Shown: positions 1 to 6,500 of the stretch, piece by piece
How the letters are laid out: each line of letters opens with the position of its first letter
Numbering within the stretch: position 1 is the first letter of the stretch
Origin: Micrococcales bacterium
GTDB lineage: Bacteria; Actinomycetota; Actinomycetes; S36-B12; UBA10799
Direction of reading: 5' to 3'
DNA: 7,222 bases
Assembly (NCBI GenBank): GCA_023252115.1
Contig: JAHEXM010000082.1
Coordinates: forward strand, 1-7,222
Translations under genes and position numbers: made by a program
Notes under the pieces: model-generated
The model's input: only the letters and a program-made list of their open reading frames with translations
Told to the model about the DNA's origin: nothing
Database searches by the model: none

Positions 1-427
1 GCAACAACTTTAGATAGTGACTCGCCGTGGGGTCGCAATGTAGGTAGAGCGAACCCGTCAATTTCAGTGTTCGGTGAAGTTCAACCAGGCGCTGCGCCAT
101 CATTACTAGGTAGGCAAGCATGTCACTCTTGCCGAGTAGATTGAACAACGCATGGGCTGTGTCGGCAACCTTTGCGTGTTCGCCGTTGATCAGTTCGTAA
201 TAGCTACGCTCCGCCTCTTGCCCCCACGTCCAGGTGTCGTCGAACACATCAAGTTGCGCTCCTGCGCCATCGACTTTGTGTTGCTTGAACAGGACGTTAT
301 ACGTGCGCTGAGAATTGAAAGGCGGATCAAGATAGACCAAGTCCACTGACTCGTTGGGAATATTCTTTCGCAGGATCTCAAGGTTGTCGCCGTAGTACAG
401 GGCGTTTCCAAATAGAGCGTCCACCAT
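1..427 (-). CDS. Site-specific DNA methyltransferase (N6-adenine/N4-cytosine, beta-class type), 5' part, truncated at window edge
   Basis: Reading the minus strand from the ATG at 427-425 gives 142 residues with no stop up to the window edge, so the C-terminal part lies outside. Residues 10-20 carry LYYGDNLEILR, residues 33-39 carry LDPPFNS (the DPPF catalytic motif IV, D34-F37), then YNVLF (43-47), a DDTWTW block (63-68), a LLGKSDMLAYL block (97-107) and a TGSLYLHCDPTASHYLK block (124-140). This order is what is known for N6_N4_Mtase-family enzymes of the type III Mod-like kind, which transfer a methyl group from S-adenosylmethionine to adenine (or N4 of cytosine) in a specific DNA site. The AdoMet-binding FxGxG motif comes after motif IV in this class and is therefore not visible. 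The start is well fixed: an in-frame TAA lies two codons upstream (435-433). No good Shine-Dalgarno is seen before it. It is transcribed away from the replication-relaxation/coupling genes. It could be a solitary methylase or half of a restriction-modification system; the partner is not visible. Confidence 0.9.
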   Translation of the reverse strand, partial: MVDALFGNALYYGDNLEILRKNIPNESVDLVYLDPPFNSQRTYNVLFKQHKVDGAGAQLDVFDDTWTWGQEAERSYYELINGEHAKVADTAHALFNLLGKSDMLAYLVMMAQRLVELHRTLKLTGSLYLHCDPTASHYLKLL

Positions 428-628
428 TGGAACTTAGCGATTTGCCCGATATTTGACCCCTGATGGTTAGGCCATTCGGGTGCCCCGTGACTCTCCCGCG
501 CCGTATCACCCTGTCGGATGCTTCGGGCCGTCAAATGCAAAACCATGCTGTGTCGCAGGGCAGCGCAAGGGTCGTATGCGCGCGAAAGCCTGCGCGAACC
601 CCCAACAAGGGTTTGACCTGCGGAAATG

Positions 629-698
629 ACACCCGTCATCACCCCGACCAAACAGTCTCCGCGGGGGGAGTTTGTTTGGTCGGGGTGATGACGGGTGT
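629..698. repeat. Perfect 26-bp inverted repeat (large hairpin)
   Basis: The arm at 629-654 (beginning ACACCCGTCATCACC) is the exact reverse complement of the arm at 673-698 (ending GGTGATGACGGGTGT). The 18-nt centre (655-672) can pair further: CTCC at 657-660 with GGAG at 667-670, leaving a 6-nt loop. There is no T-run after either side, and both flanking genes diverge from it, so a simple intrinsic terminator has no gene to terminate. It sits just upstream of a replication-relaxation/coupling pair, so an origin of transfer, origin of replication or protein-binding site is plausible. A palindromic REP/MITE-like insertion is also possible, although no flanking target duplication is seen (the bases next to the arms, 628 and 699, do not match). 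The structure is certain; its role is inference. Confidence 0.93.
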
Positions 699-736
699 TT
701 GTGAGGGTGTGTGGGGTGGCGTTGGTGGTGGATTGG
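699..736 (+). other. G-rich strand-biased tract, possible G-quadruplex
   Basis: These 38 nt contain 22 G and a single C on the plus strand. The runs are GGG (705-707), GGGG (713-716), GG (718-719), GG (724-725), GG (727-728) and GG (735-736), mostly with short T/G loops, which could form a two-tetrad G-quadruplex on the plus strand. It begins directly at the right foot of the 26-bp inverted repeat. Whether it folds or matters is unknown; it may simply be a compositionally skewed spacer. Confidence 0.4.
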
Positions 737-780
737 CTCTGTATGGGTGTGTTGTCGTTCAAACTGAAATGAGAGTGCGA

Positions 781-810
781 GCTGCCAAAGTTGACCAACT
801 TTGACGCAGC
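781..810 (+). promoter_or_regulatory. Operator-like palindrome with overlapping weak promoter candidate
   Basis: Positions 786-803 read CAAAGTTG-AC-CAACTTTG, a perfect 8+8 inverted repeat around a 2-nt spacer. Outside it, GCTGC (781-785) pairs with GCAGC (806-810) across a 2-nt bulge (804-805), giving an extended imperfect stem. A possible -35 TTGACC (791-796) lies inside the palindrome, with a weak -10 CATTTT (814-819) 17 nt downstream. If that promoter is real, a dimeric repressor on the palindrome would block it and so control the downstream replication-relaxation/coupling genes. The palindrome is seen directly; the promoter is a weak guess and the regulator is unknown. The winged-helix protein encoded just downstream is a candidate autoregulator. 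Confidence 0.55.
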
Positions 811-827
811 CCGCATTTTTGGTGGGC
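809..827 (+). promoter_or_regulatory. Small leader stem-loop
   Basis: GCCCGC (809-814) pairs with GTGGGC (822-827), including one G-U wobble, around the 7-nt loop ATTTTTG. Its left foot shares two bases (809-810) with the outer stem of the 781-810 repeat, so the two full-length structures cannot form together in RNA. It may be part of a folded leader, but stems of this size also occur by chance. Confidence 0.3.
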
Positions 828-838
828 GGATCCGTTAG

Positions 839-857
839 CCCTTCGATGAAGGGAGGT
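839..857 (+). promoter_or_regulatory. Strong Shine-Dalgarno partly masked by a hairpin
   Basis: AAGGGAGGT (849-857) is a near-ideal ribosome binding site, 6 nt before the ATG at 864, and it decides that start over an upstream TTG at 801. CCCTTC (839-844) is exactly complementary to GAAGGG (848-853) around a 3-nt loop, so a short stem would cover the first half of the site. This could damp translation of the replication-relaxation protein and, through coupling, of the ATPase behind it. The ribosome site is clear; the masking effect is inferred. Confidence 0.65.
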
Positions 858-863
858 CGGCGG

Positions 864-1721
864 ATGACCGGCAACATGAACAAAACAGGAAATCCTCTTG
901 AGCGCGGCTCAGGAGCTGGGGCAATAGCAACTAGTTGGGCGTTGCCATCGCCACCAGTCGCAGCAGCGGTTTCCGATGGGGCAGCCACGACGGGCATAGG
1001 CGAGGCGCGGCCAACGCGGACTAAGAAATTTTCAAGAACCGGTCAATGGGAACTAACACATAGGGACATGACTGTTCTGCGCTGGTTGGGTGAAATGGGT
1101 ACTGCCGATCTGCGCCAGGTTGGGACATTGCTCGCAACCATGAGCGATCAACAAACAATCACGATGGCTCGTTGCCGCGCAATAGTCCAAAGGTGGGTGG
1201 ACCTGGGTTTCACGGCAAAGAAACGGATTCTTGCCGATCGCGCAACCTGTGTCTGGCTTACTCGCGCGGGGCTCGACCTGGTGGGACTGGGCGGAAAGGG
1301 CGGTGTGCCAGGCACAGCGAGCATCGAACACACCCTTGGATTAGCGGACGTGCGGCTGCACCTCCGGCAGGTCGGTGCCGTATCGGATGGGCAATGGCGG
1401 TCCGAGCGATTGCTAAGGGCGAGTCTCACGTGCGGAGGAATTCAGCGCCAGGCAAGCCGCAAGCATGTGCCGGATGCGGAGTTGTGGTTGTCAGGCTCCG
1501 TAACCGCGTTGGAGTTTGAGCGCACGCACAAGGGGCGAAGAATCGACCTGATCATGATTGAACTCGCGGCGCGATACGACATGACGTACTACATAGTGAA
1601 TCGGTCTACGCGCTCCCTCGTCACGAGTGCTTTGGCACGCCTAACACCAAACGAACGTGCCAGGTTTACGGTTCGCGCAAGCGCCCAACTCATGCCAAGT
1701 TACTTGGTGACGGGCCGATGA
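864..1721 (+). CDS. Replication-relaxation family protein (winged helix, Replic_Relax-like)
   Basis: A 285-aa soluble protein. Residues 1-55 are low-complexity (Gly/Ala/Pro-rich) and probably disordered. Residues about 65-142 form a winged-helix domain: LTHRDMTVLRWLGEMGT, then a recognition-helix region ending in RWVDLGF (110-116) and a wing with CVWLTRAGLDLVGL (129-142). The C-terminal part has HVPDAELWL (201-209), ALEFER (215-220) and K223, a D204...E217-x-E219...K223 pattern that resembles a degenerate PD-(D/E)xK nuclease core. This layout fits the Replic_Relax family of actinobacterial plasmids and integrative elements, thought to act in DNA relaxation/replication or transfer; the biochemical role is poorly known. 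Start at 864 was chosen for the strong Shine-Dalgarno at 849-857. Its stop overlaps the next start (ATGA, 1718-1721), indicating translational coupling to the coupling ATPase and a shared job in DNA transfer. The family call is from motif recognition, not a search. Confidence 0.8.
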   Translation: MTGNMNKTGNPLERGSGAGAIATSWALPSPPVAAAVSDGAATTGIGEARPTRTKKFSRTGQWELTHRDMTVLRWLGEMGTADLRQVGTLLATMSDQQTITMARCRAIVQRWVDLGFTAKKRILADRATCVWLTRAGLDLVGLGGKGGVPGTASIEHTLGLADVRLHLRQVGAVSDGQWRSERLLRASLTCGGIQRQASRKHVPDAELWLSGSVTALEFERTHKGRRIDLIMIELAARYDMTYYIVNRSTRSLVTSALARLTPNERARFTVRASAQLMPSYLVTGR

Positions 1722-3526
1722 ATACGCACAATGCAAGCGGTCGTCGAATTGCCCTCACGTTCGCGAAATGGACCGCCATAATCCTGGTGTGCGCTGTTGA
1801 CCCGGCGGTGCTACTCGTGATTGTTGTCCCGTCGATGATTCAGGCAGAGACCCGCACATGGGAATTTTTACCGCGCGTTCAACGATGGTCCGCAGCACTT
1901 GCTGCTTCGAGTGTGATCGTGTTCGCCACGATCATCAAGACCGGAAACCTGTCAGTAGTAACCGCGTTGGCACCGGGGTTGATAGATCAATGGGCTGCTT
2001 TCATCCTCGTTTCCATACCGTTTGCACTATTTGCCGTCTGCGCACGTCTGTGCATCATCGCTGAAAACCAAGGTGATCAGAACTTCGATTTGCGTTACAT
2101 CCCTGGGATCAGGGCAGCAATGCGCGAAGGTGCACTTAGCGAAAGTCGACGCCGTGCCAAGAACCTGCCGCTAACCACGAGAAAGGGACCGGTTCTCGGT
2201 GCTGTCGTACGCCAAGACCATCGTCATGCAATCGCGAGAATTCGGCGCAAGGACCCAACTCGGCTTAAGGATTGGGTGCGACGAGGAATGGTCGCACTGC
2301 CGCATGATCTGAATCCACCGCATTTCCTGATCTTCGGTCAGACGGGCTGTGGCAAAACCGAGACCGCATTTCGGCTTGGTCAAAGTTGGGCGGCCTTTGA
2401 TGGCACCCGACCGATCTACATCGATGGAAAGGGCAGTCAAGCGGATCAAGCGCGATTCAATGAGGTGTTTTCGAACATGGGCTATCGGGTGGGTAACTTC
2501 CCGGATCAACCAATGGACATTTGGAGGGGGAGCGCGCGGGAGGTTCAAGACCGGTTGATCAGTTGCATGAGTTGGTCAGAGCCTTTTTATAAGGATCAAG
2601 CTAAAGCCGCCCTCGGGTTGATCATTTTGCACAGTCCATTTGGCCCGCCGCGAACTGCAGCCGAGTTTCGCGCGCGGTTGGCCGATCCTCGCACCGCGAT
2701 TTCGCCAGATCGTCAGCGCGAACTTGCGGACCTAACCCAGGGGCGCCATGCGACGTGGGCCGGCACTGCCAGCCGATATTCCGCGTGGTTGGACGATATC
2801 GAGGAGTTCGCGCCCGGAGGCCCAGGATCTTTTGGGTGGGAGGATTTCGATGCCGTGTACGTTCGACTAAGCATGGCCACTGTCAACGAGTCGATGGTTA
2901 CCCTCGCTGGCGCACTTATCCGCGACTTCGAGGCCGCCACAATTTTGGGTTGCCAGCGCCGAGGTTCAGACAATCGACCGATCATGCTCTTTGCGGATGA
3001 ATTCGCTGCCTACGCTAAGGCTGCGCCAAACATGGTTTCGCTGATGCAACGGGCGCGTTCCCAGAACATCAAAGTCGCGTTGATGTGCCAAGACTGGACT
3101 GGGCTAGGCCCTGACGCAGACGCACTGATTGACGCTGGCGTTACATTTATTCTCGGGGCGGGCGACAACCCAGAACCCGTTCTAAACCGTGCCGGCAGTA
3201 AAGATCAAATAGAGGTTGCTCACGCAAGCGGGTCAGGCACAATGAGCGCTCGGCTACAACAGGCTTTCCTTGTTGATGCCCAAGAGTCGCGACAGTCCAG
3301 ACCGGGTGAGGTGTTTCTGATCAACCGCGGCCAGTTCGTCAAGTGCGTCGTGTCATTGGCCATAACAAACAATCGGCCCCCGTGCCGCGGGCGAGCGATG
3401 CCGCTGCCAGCGAAGTCGTTCGTACTACCGACGCAGTTGCCCCGGCCGATGCCACCGTGTCCGGGCAACCCTGTTGAAGCGTTGGGTCAGGCACGAACCG
3501 CGAGCACTTCATCATTGCCGTTCTGA
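1718..3526 (+). CDS. VirD4/TraG-type conjugative coupling ATPase (TraM recognition domain)
   Basis: A 602-aa membrane-anchored P-loop ATPase. Hydrophobic stretches lie at residues about 17-38 (interrupted by D28-P29), 57-73 and 92-114. The motor domain has Walker A GQTGCGKT (207-214), a DGKGS motif (236-240) typical of VirD4/TraD proteins, Walker B IMLFADE (422-428, acidic pair D427-E428) and a sensor-like MCQD (456-459). Residues about 420-540 match the TraG/TraD C-terminal domain, with SLMQRARSQNIKVAL (441-455). The last 50 residues are Pro-rich. Coupling proteins bind relaxosome DNA at the cytoplasmic membrane and feed it to a type IV secretion channel using ATP. The gene is translationally coupled (ATGA overlap) to the Replic_Relax protein, its likely substrate-recruitment partner. 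No relaxase or channel gene is seen in the window. A DNA-translocase of a non-conjugative element is the main alternative. Confidence 0.87.
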   Translation: MNTHNASGRRIALTFAKWTAIILVCAVDPAVLLVIVVPSMIQAETRTWEFLPRVQRWSAALAASSVIVFATIIKTGNLSVVTALAPGLIDQWAAFILVSIPFALFAVCARLCIIAENQGDQNFDLRYIPGIRAAMREGALSESRRRAKNLPLTTRKGPVLGAVVRQDHRHAIARIRRKDPTRLKDWVRRGMVALPHDLNPPHFLIFGQTGCGKTETAFRLGQSWAAFDGTRPIYIDGKGSQADQARFNEVFSNMGYRVGNFPDQPMDIWRGSAREVQDRLISCMSWSEPFYKDQAKAALGLIILHSPFGPPRTAAEFRARLADPRTAISPDRQRELADLTQGRHATWAGTASRYSAWLDDIEEFAPGGPGSFGWEDFDAVYVRLSMATVNESMVTLAGALIRDFEAATILGCQRRGSDNRPIMLFADEFAAYAKAAPNMVSLMQRARSQNIKVALMCQDWTGLGPDADALIDAGVTFILGAGDNPEPVLNRAGSKDQIEVAHASGSGTMSARLQQAFLVDAQESRQSRPGEVFLINRGQFVKCVVSLAITNNRPPCRGRAMPLPAKSFVLPTQLPRPMPPCPGNPVEALGQARTASTSSLPF

Positions 3527-3538
3527 AGCGCCACTTTC

Positions 3539-3552
3539 CGTAGCGAGCTACG
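3539..3552. promoter_or_regulatory. 14-nt palindrome between coupling ATPase and nuclease-helicase
   Basis: CGTAGC (3539-3544) and GCTACG (3547-3552) are perfect inverted repeats around GA, in the 53-nt gap between the two genes and 27 nt before the ATG at 3580. There is no T-run, so a standard terminator is unlikely. It may be an operator or a small mRNA stem affecting translation of the next gene. I see no convincing promoter hexamers beside it. A 6-bp stem can arise by chance. Confidence 0.4.
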
Positions 3553-3579
3553 TTGCGACGACTCCCATAGGCTCGTTGA

Positions 3580-6500
3580 ATGTTTCGCCTTGAAAATAAG
3601 TGGATCTTCAGCGCGAGCGACCTTGTCGCGCAAATGGAATGCGGCACGCGAACGTCGCTCAAGTTAGCGAGAGCTGCAGGACTACTTGACGTGCCGGAAG
3701 CAGGACCCGACGCAATGCTCGCATTGACTCAACGCTACGGCGAAATGCACGAGCAGAGCATTCTTCGCGAATTGCAAACGAAATACGGCACGGTTTCTGA
3801 ATTGCCGAAACCTGACACTGGGAGTCTGACGGCAATCCGAGGTGCCGCCGATGCCACGATCGATGAATTGCGCAAGGGCGTGGACGTCGTATATCAAGGA
3901 GTCTTCTTTGACGGCGCCTTCTTCGGGCTGGCTGATTTTCTAATTCGGTGCGACGGCCCTGGAGACGAACCACGCTACGAGGTTTACGACACAAAGCTCG
4001 CACGCAGCGTCAAGCCAGGGGCGGTGTTACAACTGGCGGCGTACTCCGAGCAGCTTGCACTCGCTGGATTCGCCCCGCCGGAGCGAATGCACGTCTGGCT
4101 TGGCAACGCGACAATCGAGTCTTTTCAGGTAGCCCAAATCCTTCCGATGCTCCACAAAGTCCGCGCCGATCTGGTGGCCAAACTCGAACACGGGCCTGTG
4201 ATGCCATCGCCACTGTGGGGAGCTAGCAAGCCAGCATGCAGCCACTGCGAGTGGGCCGGCTGGTGCGACCAACACCGCGAAAGTTCAAGGGATTTGGTTC
4301 TGGTTGCGGGCATAAACTCCACCCAGCGGCGGAAGCTCAATGATGTTGGCATCTCGACGATAGATCAACTCGCCGACATGACAAGCGACCAACGGCCTGC
4401 TGCGATTTCGGAGGATTCATTTACTCGGATTGCAGCGCAGGCGGTCCTGCAAGTGAGAACTAGTCCGCCCGAAGAGGACCCTGAAAGCGGGATGTCCACC
4501 CCGGTTGAGTACGACGTATACGACCCCGAGGCCTTGTCGACCATACCGCCTCGGAATGACGGTGACGTGTACTTCGACATGGAGGGCGACCCATTCCTAA
4601 ATCACGGTGAAGGCCTCGAGTACCTCTTCGGTGCAGTTACAACCGACGACAATGACATGCAGTTCACAGCATTTTGGGCACACAACGCCCCGGAAGAAAA
4701 GCTCGCATTCGAGCAATTTGTCGACTGGGTACAAGCACGTCGTGCAATGCACCCGGACCTACACGTCTACCACTACGCGGCGTATGAGCAAACTGCAATG
4801 AAGAAACTCGCACAGCGACACGGCACGCGTGAAAACGTCATCGACGATTGGCTGCGCGGCGGAGTGTTTTGCGACCTATACCCGATCGTGCGTCGGTCAG
4901 TTCGAACGTCACAGCCGTCGTACTCGATCAAATATATGGAGCCCCTCTACACCGAAGCACGGACGCAAGAAGTCACAAATGCCGGTGATTCAGTGGCCCA
5001 ATACGAGGCCTTCTGTGCGACTCAAGAAATCCTGGCGGACAAGTCGGGTTTGGAGCTCGACGAGACCACGAGACTCAATGCTGAAGCCGATCGCACCCTT
5101 CAAGATATCGCCGACTACAACCAGTTTGACTGCGAAAGCCTCGTTGGCTTGGTCAACTGGCTGAGAGAGCGTGCAGCCGAGAATGGAGTTTCGAGCAGGC
5201 ACTCCTCTGAGCTGGACAATGACCCGGCCGACGCTGGCGATGACGGCGCCAACGCTGAACTTGTCGCGGAATTGCTCGCAGGAGTTCCCGCCGATCGAGA
5301 TGTACGAGACGCCGAACAGAATGTAAGGGCACTGATTGCGGCGGCCTTGGATTTTCATTGGCGAGAACAAAAGTCCTCCTGGTGGGAACACTTCACGCGA
5401 CTTGACTCTTCATTAGATGACCTGGAACAAGATGACTCAGTGACGCTCCTCAGCAACTGCAGCGTTGGTCAATGGGAAATGGCAACTCCACGCTCCCGAA
5501 CAACGAGCCGCACTATTCGCTTCGACCTCGCAGATGGTGAATTGTTCCCCTTCAAAATCGGTGAAGACGCGTTCGTTTTCTACGACTCGGTACCTCTCGG
5601 ACTGCCGCAGGGTAGCGATGACGGCAGAGCATGGTCGACAGTCAAGGTCACAGATATAACCGCCAACGCGGTTGAGCTAGTCGAGAAGCCGCCAGGCAAA
5701 ATTGACAGGTACGACGACGTTCCGGTTGCGCTTGCCCCAGGGGAACCAGTGCGAACAACAGCCCTGGCCGCGGCGATACGAGCATTTGCTGAGCGGTACG
5801 TCGCCCATAACGGGGACACGCAAAATGCGGCGTTGGATTTGCTAAGGCGCATTCCGCCGCGGCCGACAGCAGGATCGTTTGAGTCGGTTTCTTCAGCTGT
5901 GGATCCTGAGTGTGTTGTAGCTGCCCTACGTTCGTCGTCCAATACGTATCTCGCAGTGCAGGGACCTCCGGGAACCGGAAAGACCCGACTCGGATCTGCT
6001 GTGATCAAAATGCTGGTTGAAAGCGGATGGCGAATCGGTGTTACGGGACAATCTCACAAGGTTGTGGAAAATTTGCTCGATCAAATTTGCGACGCAGGAC
6101 TAGACGGAAACGTCGTCGCGAAGGAATCAAGTGAAGTGGCCGAATGGACGGCCCTGACCACATCAAAGTTGCAGGACTGGATTCCGCCGCAGCCTGGCGG
6201 GTTCGTTGTTGGCGGTACAGCTTGGACATTTTCGCGGCAGGCAATGCTCGACCTGCCACCGCTGGATCTCCTGGTAATAGATGAAGCAGGGCAGTTCTCA
6301 TTGGCCAATACGATCGCGGTGTCGCTGGCTTCCGAACGACTCTTGCTCCTCGGCGACCCCCAGCAACTTCCACAGGTCAGTCAGGGGAGTCATCCTGAGC
6401 CGGTTGATGCATCAGCTCTCGGGCACTTGCTCAACCACCAAGACACGATCCCGCCATCGCTCGGCTACTTTCTCGACACGTCCTGGCGCATGCACGAGAA

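Larger units (their letters stand above)
428..863. other. Divergent intergenic region, structured and apparently non-coding
   Basis: This 436-nt stretch separates the starts of two divergent genes. Open frames cross it on both strands, but they translate the inverted repeat and the G-rich tract into low-complexity or unfamiliar peptides, have no Shine-Dalgarno and resemble no family I know. Besides the structures listed separately, it holds a small stem at 597-613 (AACCC/GGGTT, 7-nt loop). Any methyltransferase promoter must lie in or beyond this region, but I see no convincing -35/-10 pair for it. Because both neighbouring genes read outward, the region is the natural place for two promoters, operators and any cis-acting replication or transfer site. 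Confidence 0.7.

Noticed and set aside
463..475. Short inverted repeat ATGG/CCAT
   Set aside because: Four base pairs are expected by chance.
629..698. Intrinsic transcription terminator
   Set aside because: No T-run on either side, and no gene reads toward it from either direction.
629..698. CRISPR repeat or part of an array
   Set aside because: There is one inverted repeat and no series of direct repeats with spacers.
463..804. Plus-strand open frame of 113 codons in the intergenic region
   Set aside because: It lies across the inverted repeat and the G-rich tract, has no Shine-Dalgarno, and gives a peptide with no familiar pattern.
190..816. Minus-strand open frame of 208 codons overlapping the methyltransferase start
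   Set aside because: It overlaps the recognisable methyltransferase in another frame and its product has no family features; the DPPF-containing frame is clearly the coding one.
801..863. Upstream TTG start for the replication-relaxation gene
   Set aside because: No ribosome site precedes it, it falls inside the palindrome, and the ATG at 864 has a near-ideal Shine-Dalgarno at proper spacing.
5580..6008. Antisense open frame of 142 codons within the nuclease-helicase gene, and similar shorter ones
   Set aside because: They are shadows of a long gene with clear motifs in the plus frame; none shows family features or a ribosome site.
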